Shown here: positions 1 to 9,803 of the stretch, piece by piece | How the letters are laid out: the number at the start of each line of letters is the position of its first letter | Numbering within the stretch: position 1 is the first letter of the stretch | Origin: Euclidia mi | Lineage: Eukaryota; Arthropoda; Insecta; Lepidoptera; Erebidae | DNA length: 64,000 nt | Reading direction: 5' to 3' | Assembly: GCA_944739405.2 (NCBI GenBank) | Contig: OX123209.2 | Coordinates: 9,555,217-9,619,216, forward strand | Notes under the pieces: model-generated | Seen by the model: only the letters and a program-made list of their open reading frames with translations | Database searches by the model: none | What the model was told of the DNA's origin: nothing | Made by a program: the position numbers and the translations under genes

Positions 1-1723
1 TATCCAAAAATTTAATTTCTTTTGTAATATGGCTTCTTCGAGGCCAATCTTGAACGCCGACAGTGGACATTTTACTTCCACTATCATATCTTCGCCAATA
101 AGCCTATCAGGTGTAGCAACTAAATATGGAATCTCAGGGTCTTTAACTCTCTTTCCTGTGTGGACAACTGATCCAGCGCTTTTTTTTCGTTTTCCCTTGT
201 TGTATAGGTGCTGCATCTATATTAATTTTATAGAGTAATTGTTTCACAATACTGGCACAACTAGTGTCCCACCTCATTTTAATGATCCTTCCAAAATTAT
301 AAGCCGTCAGTAAGGAGCGCCGGAGTCCGTGTTCTGTAAAATCGTTCTTCTTTCAATTTCTTTTCTTTGTTCGTCACTTTTTTCTAAGTTAGCCAAAAAC
401 ATTTTCTCCATTTCTTTAAGTACAATGCCGCTTACACTGCGCTCTCTATAATCTTTCTCGCCCTCTCTCGTTACGGCGCCATATCTCCGACGTTTTGTGT
501 TATGGGAACGTTTTAAGGAATTCCTCTTTATTTGATATTTTTTATCCAAGGAACATCGAGTCTAGTATTCGCGACGACACGAGTAATTAATTCGTTTTCC
601 ACCAACAAATTTGGCTACAACGCTGTGAAAACTTTCCACTATGTTGCTGTCTACATCATGTACGAGGCTTTTGGAACGCCTTGCAATGTTATTAATATAA
701 AAACATATTTTCTGCCACAAGGCTTGTGAACCGTTGCAAAAGTAAATTTTACATTTTGCATGGTTGCCAAATGCATGTAAATGTACGGTCTGGATGTCCT
801 CAAATAATTTTTGGGTGTAAAAGTCTATGTTCTCTGATGTAGCGTGAATTGTTTTGCTGCATTTTCATATCGCTGACCTTATTGTCATAATGTGTTTTTT
901 TTTTGTAATCAGTTTCCTCAATCTTATAGGGTATCTTGTGTCAAAGACCAAGCTTTCTATTTTATTACATTTTCAAGAGATGGTTCCTAGATTCCACCTT
1001 TTCTACAGTAAATTGAGGTTATCCTCAAGGTCTCGCTTCCAGTATTTTAGCGTACGTGCTAGTCTCCATTGGATATAAGGCGACCATAAATTTGACCGTA
1101 CATTTGGATAGATGTTTTGAAGCCTTCCACAATTATGCTGGGTTCCATGGCGGTTGACGAACCCGTAAAATTTTTAAAGCACTTCTGATCTCTTGGACTT
1201 TGATTTTTATTGAGGTCCTGAGTGCATATGCTTCAATATTTATTTTTAATGCCTAGGAACCATTTTTTTGTTTGTCTACCAATTATGGCAGCAGCGCCTG
1301 ACAATGCTGAGTAGTTCTTTTTGTAAGATCTTTTATTCCAGCATCCATACACATCAACATCAATTATAGGAATCCCATCATTGCTTTGTCTACCATTTTC
1401 AATAGCGATAATTTTTTCTTCTTCAGCAGCTTCATTCATTGATTTGATAAGTGCTCTATCACAGGTATCAGAAACTGTATCGTGTCTAGTCTGATATACA
1501 GGCTGGGTCATCACGGGCAAGTCAAGGGCTGATAAAAAATATTCTAATTGTGAATATCCTACACTAACTGAAACTGCACCTGCAACCGCAGCAGTATTAT
1601 CATCTAAGTTACCAGCGACATTACAAAGAGTAAACTTTTCTTAACACATTAAACATTCTAATGTAAACTTAGAAATAAGTCCATTAAACTTTGTATACTA
1701 CAGTTTAAAGAACCATGGCTACC
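1..1723 (-). pseudogene. Decayed Mutator-like/YqaJ gene, 3' part
   Basis: Conceptual reading of the minus strand gives a degraded protein in several frames. Around 1645-1233 an open stretch carries the pattern of arthropod Mutator-like transposase proteins (GYSQLEYFLSALD, then WNKRSYKKNYSALSG, then KNKY). The frame ends at 1233 with TGA where the family normally has a Cys codon, but similarity continues in frame to about 1040 and then in other frames to about 780. Toward position 1 the reading becomes a YqaJ-type (lambda exonuclease family) nuclease, with ATPD at about 105-118 and EVKCP at about 64-81, the usual Asp and Glu-x-Lys catalytic region. Several stops and frame changes make it a pseudogene. 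It runs off the left edge and is split from its upstream exon (3301-3428) by the Tc1-like element. Family assignment is from memory of such fusion proteins in arthropods. Confidence 0.6.
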
Positions 1724-1725
1724 TA

Positions 1726-1751
1726 CACACATCAACAAAGTCTAGGGATAT
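1726..1751 (+). repeat. Tc1-like element, left terminal inverted repeat
   Basis: This 26-bp arm is an exact reverse complement of 3273-3298. It is preceded by TA at 1724-1725. Similarity stops right after the terminal GGGATAT. Confidence 0.9.
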
Positions 1752-1986
1752 TTTATATTTCATCAAATATCTAAAAATCTATGAAGAATTTTCTGATACA
1801 GTAAATAGAAGAATCATAGATTATTTTAAGGTCTTTAATAAAAATAAAAAACATTTCGTGTTTTTTTTTGTTTTAAATAAAAAAAATAATTTTTTTAATC
1901 ATCATGGAAAATTAGTATGATAACAACAAACATTTCTTCTTAAAAAACTATTAATTTTAATAAAAATGGAAAAAATCTTGTAATCA

Positions 1987-3012
1987 TTAATAATCAGTGT
2001 TGCCACCTCTTACATTGATTACACATCGACATCGATTGTTAATACTTAAAATTAAATTGTCAATGTCTTGCTGCGGTATGAGGTCCCATGTCCTTTGCAA
2101 GTGTTCGTAAAGTTGTTGTTCAGTCGTCAAATTTGGTGGAAAATCTCTCAAAGCTTTTCGTTGTAACATGTCCCAGGCATGCTCGATAGGATTTAAGTCG
2201 GGCGACTGTGCAGGCCAATCCAAAACTTTTATATCGTGCTCTCGGAGAGCGGTCGATACCAGCCGCGCCGTATGGCAAGGAGCATTATCGTGCATGAGTA
2301 GAAATTCATGGCCTATTTGAGTTCTGTGTGGGACAATAACGGGCTCTACTACCTCCTCGTGGTATTTTTGTGCAGTCATGCTGCCTTGGATCCAAACGAG
2401 TTGGGTTCGTCCGCCAAGACGAATTCCTGCCCACACCATGATTGTCCCGCCTTGGTATGGGTGGACCTCCTGAGGGTGCCGTAGACGGCTAACTCTCCCT
2501 GGAGCTCTCCAAACGCGTGTTCTTCGTGAATCCGGGTGAAACCCAAACCGGGACTCATCGGTGAACAGCACCAAAGACCATTGTTCGTCACTCCATGGTA
2601 AATGCTCCCGAGCCCACGAAAGCCGCCGACCGCGATTGCCACGTCGCAATGCTGGAACACGCAATGGTCTTCGAGCATGAAGATCAACTTCATGTAACCT
2701 TCTTCGCACGGTTTGGTCGCTTACCAGCAGCTGGTGGTCCTCCTGGAGCCTTTGCACTAGTTGCAACGCTGTGATATTGGGTTGTCTTCTGGCGGTCATT
2801 TGGAGAAATCGATCCTGTCTCTGCGTAGTAACACGATATCTACCTGTGTGCTGTTCGGCCACATCTCCAGTACTGCGATAACGTGACCAAAACCTTGATA
2901 TCACATTTTGACTGGTATGTAGGGCCTCAGCAACGACGCGTTGAATTGCACCATTTTCTAACATGCCCACGGCTCGTAACATTTCATCTCGACTCAAATG
3001 ACGACGTGACAT
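1987..3012 (-). CDS. Tc1-like DD34E transposase
   Basis: This is a 341-residue protein, the usual length for Tc1 transposases. It should cut the element out and reinsert it at TA sites in the nucleus. An N-terminal helix-turn-helix region (about 1-110, starting MSRRHLSRDEMLRAVG) would bind the inverted repeats. The RNase-H-like catalytic core follows: Asp152 in LFTDESRF, Asp242 in MHDNAPCH and Glu277 in DLNPIEH. The spacing of 34 residues between the second Asp and the Glu gives the DD34E signature. There is no internal stop or frameshift, and the ORF lies between perfect inverted repeats, so the protein may be functional. The start is the first Met, giving a full-length N-terminus. Activity is an inference; only completeness is seen. 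Confidence 0.92.
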   Translation of the reverse strand: MSRRHLSRDEMLRAVGMLENGAIQRVVAEALHTSQNVISRFWSRYRSTGDVAEQHTGRYRVTTQRQDRFLQMTARRQPNITALQLVQRLQEDHQLLVSDQTVRRRLHEVDLHARRPLRVPALRRGNRGRRLSWAREHLPWSDEQWSLVLFTDESRFGFHPDSRRTRVWRAPGRVSRLRHPQEVHPYQGGTIMVWAGIRLGGRTQLVWIQGSMTAQKYHEEVVEPVIVPHRTQIGHEFLLMHDNAPCHTARLVSTALREHDIKVLDWPAQSPDLNPIEHAWDMLQRKALRDFPPNLTTEQQLYEHLQRTWDLIPQQDIDNLILSINNRCRCVINVRGGNTDY

Positions 3013-3272
3013 GACTTTTAAAGTTCGTACGTCACGTTAAATTAAAAAAGAAAAACAATTAAAAACCCTTTTCATTAATAATTATAATAAAACAGTTTTA
3101 ACTTTCTTTAATGTAACGAATTACTAGCCAATTTGCCGCCATATTTTGTTTTTTTTTCTTTCCATGTTCAAATTTTGAAAATAGAATAAAAGAGGTTTTA
3201 ATCTGTATATAAACTTTTTGTGGAAACTAACAAGGTTCTAAACTATAAACTCGTAAATAATTTAGGATTAAG

Positions 3273-3298
3273 ATATCCCTAGACTTTGTTGATGTGTG
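3273..3298 (-). repeat. Tc1-like element, right terminal inverted repeat
   Basis: This 26-bp arm is an exact reverse complement of 1726-1751. It is followed by TA at 3299-3300. Confidence 0.9.
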
Positions 3299-3300
3299 TA

Positions 3301-3428
3301 TTTCTTGGATTTTAGAAAAAGAAATGGTCTATATCTATTGTTCTTCTTCCGGATATATTTTTCGCTTCTGCCTGTGAATGTCCTTCCTCTACAATCAGAT
3401 TTGGTAAAAAAACTTCATTTTGTTCAAG
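3301..3428 (-). pseudogene. Upstream exon of the Mutator-like/YqaJ gene
   Basis: On the minus strand a pyrimidine-rich stretch ending TTTTAG gives a splice acceptor just before 3428. The following codons read LEQNEVFLPN and then GRRTIDIDHFF, like the start of Mutator-like domains (GRRIVD-type motif). A stop and frame change occur near 3310. The Tc1-like element lies immediately downstream, so this exon and 1-1723 were one gene before that insertion. No further upstream exon was recognised. Confidence 0.5.
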
Positions 3429-3539
3429 CTAAAACAAAACAAACAAATAATCTTTTTAATAAATAATAATCGATGCCACAGGCGACAATTTTGGACAATG
3501 TATTTTATTTGTTCGTAGAGACAAAGTAAGCTTAAAAAG

Positions 3540-3984
3540 CTCTGAACTACTGGAAAGGTCTATATTCCGCTGACGGCTACACTAGTATAGAAACATGGGC
3601 TCCAAAGCAAAAACCAGGATGCAATCGGATATAACGCTAGAGTTATGAGTTTACTTTCCTACCAATCTATAAACGAGCATATGTGTTGTTCATCCCTACA
3701 CACCCTATTGCAGTGATTCCTAATCGAGACATATTTTTGTAAGTTCGAAACATCAGGCTTAATTTTATATTTGAACTTAGCTGCCGCTTTCTTGGTAAAA
3801 ATTCCTTGATGTTGTTAGTGAGCCAAGGTGAGGGACGGTGTTTAATTTTGACAGGTCGAATTGGTGCATGCTTATCGAAGAGTTCTGTAATTTGATTCGT
3901 AAGTATGCTGACCTTTACATCGACAGATTCGGAGTTCATAAGTGGAGTCCAGTCGATATCTTCGGCATCTGTACGAAGAGTTTC
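3540..3984 (-). pseudogene. Non-LTR retrotransposon fragment (endonuclease-RT linker)
   Basis: The minus strand from 3984 downward reads through a segment with LTNQITELFDKHAPIRP and HRPSPWLTNNIKE. This is the pattern of the region between the endonuclease and reverse transcriptase domains in jockey/CR1-type ORF2 proteins. A frame change near 3710 follows, and the similarity fades by about 3540. The reading frame is already open at 3984, exactly where the BEL LTR starts, so the BEL element inserted into this older copy. The missing 5' part should lie beyond the far end of the array, outside the window. Confidence 0.65.
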
Positions 3985-5145
3985 TGTTCGCGACAGACAT
4001 TAAAAACTATGACTGAATAGTGTATTCGAAACCGCGAGTGAAAACCGTATAAAATCAGTGTTATCTAATCGTGCGGTACACCGGGTTCGGTTCCCGGACG
4101 TGTCAAAACGTTAAAAAATAGCTAAAATAGTGTAAATAGTTAAATCTTTAATATAAAGTACTATATAGTACATGAACATTAGTCTAAACCTTGTGCTAAC
4201 TAGAGACCTAGATATCGATCATAAATAGTGTTATCAGTTGTAACAGATAAGAACTAATACTTCATAAAACAGCTGTTTGTTTACATATTCGTTTTATAGT
4301 TTTATAAGTGTTTTTTGGCTTCATATAGACTTGAAATCATGTCTAGATACTTTCTTATTGCTAGTTATTACCTTATATAGTTAAAATAAGCATAATAACA
4401 AACATTTGTATGTTTATCATAAAGTTTGTTCATGTACGATAGTATTTACTTAAGAAATTCTGTATTTTTCTTATGATTCATAAGTTTTCATGTAATAGGT
4501 TCGAATTGAATAAAGATATTTTCATGGTTTTTGTTTTAATAGATGCCCCATTTAGTTGCACACAACGGCCTACCAAAATTATATATATATATATTTAGTA
4601 TAAAATAGTTTTTCAATAGAAAATATAGTGGGCGGGCCCTTGTGTGACAGCATTTTTTGGGAGTTTTTATGGAATAACTTAGTGACGCTAGTAGTTAGGT
4701 TTAGGTATTGTATACCGATAGATAGAACTTAATGAGTCCTATCTAACGATGTATAGAACATGTACGTATGTATAATAGAAACGAATAATACGTAACATTT
4801 GTACTTTATTTTAAATAAAAATAAACTAAAGATTCTCTGTGCACGTGTTCGGTGCGATGGTCGTCGATAAGGTAAAGTTTCGAGGTACTTAAGCGACCAT
4901 GTATTCGGCCAGTTCGTTGGCGTCCTAACCACCATCTTGTGACCTATGTAACCATCAAGCACCCAACACCTGAACAGCATCGCTCTCAACATAAAGAAGA
5001 TGTTTTATTTCTGAAGCCCCAATACACCGAAGCCATACAATCCACACATATAGAAGAACACGCATCGTCGTAGGCACACGTCAGCAACACACCACCAGCG
5101 CACTGTAGCGGACTAGCAAAGGTTCGATTCCTGGCATCCGTTACA
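3985..5145 (+). repeat. BEL LTR 1 (left end of array)
   Basis: This 1,161-bp LTR starts TGTTCGCGACAG and ends ATCCGTTACA (TG...CA). It differs from the 1,172-bp LTR 2 and LTR 3 at about a dozen bases plus a few small indels. All of these lie between its start and about 4734, and none between 4735 and 5145. A TATAAAA lies at 4048-4054 and an AATAAA at 4509-4514. A tRNA T-arm-like hairpin occupies 4081-4097. Confidence 0.92.
4048..4054 (+). promoter_or_regulatory. Candidate TATA box in BEL LTR
   Basis: TATAAAA lies about 60 bp into the LTR, followed closely by TCAGT, which resembles the arthropod initiator. The distance between the two is too short for a standard TATA-initiator pair, so the call is weak. 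The same motif occurs in LTR 2 and LTR 3. Confidence 0.3.
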
Positions 5146-5150
5146 TTTGT

Positions 5151-5168
5151 TGGTCGCTTCGAGCCGGA
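5151..5168 (+). promoter_or_regulatory. BEL primer binding site
   Basis: TGGTCGCTTCGAGCCGGA begins five bases after the LTR end, where the primer binding site of a retrotransposon belongs. It starts with TGG, complementary to a tRNA CCA end. From memory it resembles the complement of insect tRNA-Tyr with one extra G. The same site recurs at 34481 and 63830. Confidence 0.6.
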
Positions 5169-5175
5169 TCGAAGA

Positions 5176-6106
5176 ATGCCTACGACGCGTTCAAGAGGTC
5201 GTGCTCCCGAGGTCGCCGGGGGAGCGGCCGGCGCCGGGCCTAGTTCCAGTACCCCTGCCCGCGCCGCCGCTGCCCGCAACCCAGCCGCCGCGGTCGTCCG
5301 TCACGACTGGCCACCTCGATCGCCGTCGACAACAGTCGGGAGCGACGCGCCGCCGCGAGGAGGGACGAACGAAACATCACTCAAGATGCAAGGGAGCGAG
5401 CAGAGGTGCAGTCGCAAAATAAAGACGGCAAGGAAAGGACGTTGCAACCATCCGATAGATCGAGCGTTTGTACAGCGCAACAAAGTATTATAGAAAATAG
5501 AGATAGAAAGAAGCCAACGAGGGAACGCGACCAACGCTCAGCAGCTACGGGACGCTCCAATAGAAATGTGATGTTGGCTCGAGAAGAAGTTTTGAAGATA
5601 AAACTACAGTTAGCACAGTTAGCACTACAGAAGGCTGAAGAGGAGGCGGACTCCGATGACTACGACGAGGATGGACAGTCGAAACAAGACTACGTACGTT
5701 CGTGGTTGGAAGAGGCTCCGGAACCCCAGCCCGGCCCTGAAGATATAGATTTAGTGATATCGGCGTCCACTAAGAAGAGGGACGTCGACGGGGCACAGAA
5801 GATAGATAAGGAAGATGGACCGCCTTCACAGAAGATGGACGTTCATCAACAGGGAGGTGATTCGCTGAAGCCGTTCATCACGGATCTCACCTCCACGATC
5901 GCCGCGCTCGCCGACAGGAAGCCACCGGACACATCGATAGTTGCACCACACCCGGCGGTTTCGAAAGTCATCATGACGTTACCGACGTTCGGCGGCGCGC
6001 ACACCGAGTGGCTGTCGTTCAAGGCGATATACGACACCACCAAGAATTTCTTCAACGACGTGGAGAATACAGCGAGACTGAGAAGAAGTCTCAAGGGAAG
6101 AGCGTT
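5176..6106 (+). pseudogene. BEL gag, N-terminal part, copy 1
   Basis: This is the capsid precursor of the BEL element. The first ATG after the primer site (5176) opens MPTTRSRGRAPE, a basic and proline/alanine-rich start. The main gag frame (5406 onward) is in a different frame. It has a charged helix (AREEVLKIKLQLAQLALQ), an acidic stretch (EEEADSDDYDEDG) and then the typical BEL gag core, LPTFGGAHTEWLSFKAIYDT. The frame break lies between about 5340 and 5406, next to a GC-rich tract where copy 2 has 20 extra bases. The coding sequence stops abruptly at 6106, where the CACTA-like element begins, and resumes at 28497. Confidence 0.82.
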
Positions 6107-6126
6107 CCCTAGTAGCATTTTGAGTT
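6107..6126 (+). repeat. CACTA-like element, left terminal inverted repeat
   Basis: CCCTAGTAGCATTTTGAGTT matches the reverse complement of 28477-28496 at 17 of 20 positions. The inner GTTGG motif recurs many times in the subterminal repeats. Confidence 0.85.
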
Positions 6127-6316
6127 GGCGATTTGTTCGGCCAACAATCACGATTTGTTGGCCAACGGTCCTGCATGTCCCCTTTTTAAACGTATGTGCC
6201 AACGGTGGAAATAACATAGGGCCATCATGTTAGGCCAACAATGTATTCCCCCACGAAAGCCCTACCGTAATGCCTACTGCCTATTGACGTTGGGCCATTG
6301 TCGAAAGTACAACCAG

Positions 6317-6870
6317 TGTGTGGCGATTTTCACGTGGGCCCTACCAAGCAACTACTTGATTGGTTTAACAAACAGGCCCAACCAATAAAAGTATACTGCA
6401 TACCTACGTTAGGTTTCTATTACTGGCCCTACCGATAAATTATTACTATAAGCCTGTGTATGGTTTATGACATAGGCCCAATCAATAAATGTGTACTACA
6501 TCCCAATGTTGGGTCTTTGTTACTGGCCCTACTGATAAATTATTACTAGCCTGTGTAGGGTTTATGACATAGGCCCAACCAATATAAGTATACCGCATAC
6601 TTACGTCAGGTTTCTTTTACTGGCCCTACCGATAAATTATTACTTTAGGCCTGTGTTTGGTTTATGACATAGGGCCTACCAATAAATGTGTACTACATGC
6701 CAACGTTGGGTCTTTGTTACTGGCCCTACCGGTAAATTATTACTTTATGCCTGTGTAGGGTTTATGATATGGGCCCTACCAATAAAATAATACTTTATGC
6801 CTGTGACGGTTTATGTCATGCCATGCCCTACCTAGTACATCCAACATTGGGTTTCTAACAGAGGCCCTAC
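6317..6870 (+). repeat. Left subterminal repeat array of CACTA-like element
   Basis: About five imperfect direct repeats of 97-100 bp. The phrase TGGCCCTACC followed by TAAATTATTACT starts at about 6424, 6524, 6621 and 6721. Each unit has two GGCCCTACC or GGCCCAACC motifs about 50 bp apart. CACTA elements characteristically carry subterminal repeats bound by their accessory protein or transposase, and that is the likely role here. 6127-6316 holds looser copies of GGCCAAC. Confidence 0.75.
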
Positions 6871-7684
6871 CAAACAACAAACAAGGAAATCCAGTAATTA
6901 AAATTTATTAAAAAAAATAAGGTTGCAATCATCTGTCGTTATTCTAATTAAAGTTAAACAATTAGTATCTATTTAATTATAATTAACAGACATGCATGAT
7001 TCAAGAAGGCATGCTTTTATCATTTCTCTTATTAAATAAAATTGATTTATCTTCTAACGTAATTATATGTTAAAATAAAAGATTCCTTCAGCAGTCCTAA
7101 ATAAAAAAGTTGCTACTAAGAGCGTTATATCCTGCTTGTGTGTAAAGTTTCATAAAAATCAGATCAGTCATTAAAAAAAATGAGGACTTGAAAATTTGTA
7201 TGAAATACCGTACGGCGTACAGGCTCTTATGACATTATCCAGGAAGCAAATAGAGAAATACGTTTGTATGGAGAAAACGCCTCTAGGCTTTCCTCTTAAT
7301 ATAGCACACTCAAAGCAAATTTTTCTAAACAATTCTAAGAAACAAATCTCAAAAAAATAAATATTTATTTTATCTATCAGATCCTAATCACATCTTTAAT
7401 GTTTAATTTTGAAAATTATTATTAATTAAAATGTTATTCATACATTTTTTAGTTTTCCGTTTAAAATAATACTTAATTTAGCTATAACACACAGAAAAAA
7501 TTATAAAATTAAAATTATGGCTTACTTTTTGAGATTTGTTTCTGAGAATTAATTTTCTATGAAAAGTTCACAAGTGGTGTAATTTTAAGCTAAGAAAGGG
7601 TATACATATGAAAGAACCATCATTATCACTGAAGTTAGGTAAAAGTATTTTTTTTTTGTATAAAATGGATACATGGATATTTCT
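6871..7684 (+). other. AT-rich non-coding stretch of CACTA-like element
   Basis: No coding pattern or RNA gene was recognised between the left repeat array and the 3' end of the transposase. Several long A/T runs occur. It is presumably the 3' untranslated and terminal region of the minus-strand transposase gene. Confidence 0.6.
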
Positions 7685-9067
7685 TCAATATGTTCCACTA
7701 ACTTTGTATATGCCTAATTTGCTATTTTCAATTGGATTTTTGTAAAAATCTGTTTTATTTAAAAAACACGTACATTTCAACTTATAGGAATCGTTATAAC
7801 TTTCTATTGATTTGACTATACCAACATCCCCACTAAAAGTAACAAAGCATGAGTCAGATGTTGACATGAGTCAGATAGTGATACTTAATGTACAATTACC
7901 GTTAAATGGAATTTTAGATATGACTCCTCGCTTTTTAACCATGCATATTGTTTTATGACTACCAAGCTCGTTTGATTTTTTATGGGAACGAACAAGTCGC
8001 TTTATTTTTGACATGAAATTTTCAAAAGGTAATGCCGAAAATGAATCTAATGTTCCAAAATTTAATACATCTTCAGATATATGCAGAAGATTATGAACAT
8101 TATACACAAGAAATTCTTCGCTATAGAGAACTGGAACATATTTCACAAAACTGTTCAGCAAGTCATAAGAATACGATCGCCAAATATCGTCAGGGCAAAT
8201 GTCATTATATAGTATGTATATTGCACAATGTAATAATAAAAAGTGCTTGTATAGGTTAATGTTTGGCAAAATGTCCTTTAAAATAACGGGTCCCAAATAA
8301 AGAAGAAAGGCTCTAAACTCAGTAGCTTTCCAATATTTAAATAATTTCAATGGTCTAGGCTGTCTCGAAAATTCAACAGGAATGTGTTCGCGACATTTTT
8401 TTAAGCGAGTAGAAATTACATTTATTTTATGAATATTTAGTTTACATTTCTTTGATCCGTTTTCAACCCAGCATCGGATCATTTTCTTAACTACACCTAA
8501 ACAAACCAAATGCATGTAATCAAGCGGCACTTGTGTGACTAGTCCGACATCAAGTTCTGTTAATATACTTTTGGTTAATTGATGGTCTTCATATTGTTGA
8601 TTGGAGAAGCCAAAATCTGTTCGAAGTGTTTGCATAGTAGATAAATATGGCCATATCGTTCTCCCCCTGTATATACCTTCTTGTTGGCATTTTTCACAGG
8701 CATGAAATGAATTGTGGGACTTAATACTTTTCAAAAATGATCTAGCTGGAGCATCAGCAATAATACAACTTATTCGAAAATCGTATTGGATATCATTAAT
8801 TTCTAAACCATTCTGCTCTAAATGTAAACATTCATCAACGAAAGGACGTAAATAAACATCCGCATTATTGGGTTTTGATTCTCCATAATACAGTGCCACA
8901 ATGAACGGTTGCTTATTAAGAGACTGATCCAAAACACATAAAATAGGCCAAAAAGAATTTGTAGAACTAGAGTATACTGGCAAACCATCTACATTGATTG
9001 TTATAGATAATAAAGGATTCAAATTTTTTGATATTTTTTTCTGCATTAATGGATAATTTTCTGCTGT
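7685..9067 (-). pseudogene. TNP2-like transposase, C-terminal part, copy 1
   Basis: This is the catalytic and C-terminal part of the CACTA-like transposase. The 391-residue open frame (9046-7871) includes ITINVDGLPVYSSSTNSFWP, IIADAPARSFLKS and PLDYMHLVCLGVVKK, matching the acidic-residue motifs of animal En/Spm-type transposases. The frame ends in TGA at 7871. It continues in the same frame as DSCFVTFSGDVG and ends at 7685, so a single stop separates the last about 60 residues. A short duplication of CATCTGACTCATG lies at that spot. Upstream the exon runs straight into the Pao LTR at 9067, and its reading continues on the other side at 20236. With one stop and two large insertions the gene cannot make a full transposase. 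Confidence 0.75.
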
Positions 9068-9587
9068 TGTTCCGGCGAACCGAATGTTCCTAGGCGATTT
9101 GGAGAAGGAATGGACTGTATCTAAAGGATTTCGAGTTCTGGTCGCCTAGGATTGGAATGGGAAGAGGATTGTGAGTGGGTATAGGATATTCTAAGGATGC
9201 TGAAGGATGAGGGGCACCTAACTTGTACGTCAGTCCTTTTTCCTTGCAAACGGCAGCCTCCTGGTGTCTTCGAGATGAAGCTGCTTGATTCACTACACTA
9301 CACCATTCGTTTCACTTTCACTCGCGAGCGGGTTTTCCTTGGTGGAAGCGGTAATAATCACATACAGCGGTGCGGCGCGGTACGATATAGCGGACACGTT
9401 CTCAGCGAGCGGAATGTTCTGGACTGTCACTCGCGTCGACGATCGCAGCAACCAATCCGCGAAAGGCAGTGCCTCTTCCAGGGAGTGGGATAGAGAGGGA
9501 CGGAAATACAGTATCGCTCGCACTTGTACGTGGAACGATTGATGTTGATGCGATTAGTTATAGATAGGAAGGTAGATGGCGCTACCA
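9068..9587 (-). repeat. Pao element 3' LTR, copy 1
   Basis: This 520-bp LTR differs from 19716-20235 at about eleven or twelve bases (roughly 2%), including both bases next to each end. Short ORFs found in it on both strands recur in both LTRs and are not genes. Confidence 0.92.
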
Positions 9588-9602
9588 TATCCCCCCGGCC
9601 CT
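9588..9602 (-). promoter_or_regulatory. Pao polypurine tract
   Basis: On the minus strand the bases just before the 3' LTR read GGGCCGGGGGGATA, the purine run expected to prime plus-strand DNA synthesis. 9603-9803 is non-coding. Confidence 0.7.
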
Positions 9603-9803
9603 AAAGGGTTGCCTTTAAAAAAAAATAGAATTGAACTTAGCTATGTTGGGTGTACTACCGCATAACCCATCAATAGGCTAAGACAGCGATATGACAATAA
9701 AATTAATCTAAATTAACTTTAGCGAAAACTACAAACGCAATAATAGCGAAAACTACTAACTAAATACTTAAACTAAGAGGTAGATCCAACTTCAGGCTAG
9801 ATC

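Larger units (their letters stand above)
1724..3300 (-). mobile_element. Tc1-like DNA transposon, apparently complete
   Basis: A 1,573-bp element (1726-3298) is bounded by perfect 26-bp inverted repeats starting CACACATCAACAAAGTC and flanked on each side by TA, the Tc1/mariner target duplication. It contains a single uninterrupted transposase ORF on the minus strand. It sits inside the Mutator-like/YqaJ pseudogene. Removing the element and one TA brings the two halves of that gene together at a plausible protein position. Perfect ends and an open transposase suggest recent insertion. Confidence 0.9.

Noticed and set aside
307..549. An independent 80-residue gene
   Set aside because: Its sequence continues the Mutator-like/YqaJ pseudogene between that gene's two domains, so it is a fragment of the pseudogene.
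5101..5145. A tRNA gene suggested by GGTTCGATTCC
   Set aside because: Only a T-arm-like part is present. No acceptor, D-arm or anticodon arm could be folded, and it lies at the LTR end.
9090..9542. Small ORFs repeated at both Pao LTRs
   Set aside because: They lie wholly inside non-coding LTR sequence, overlap on both strands and recur because the LTR recurs.
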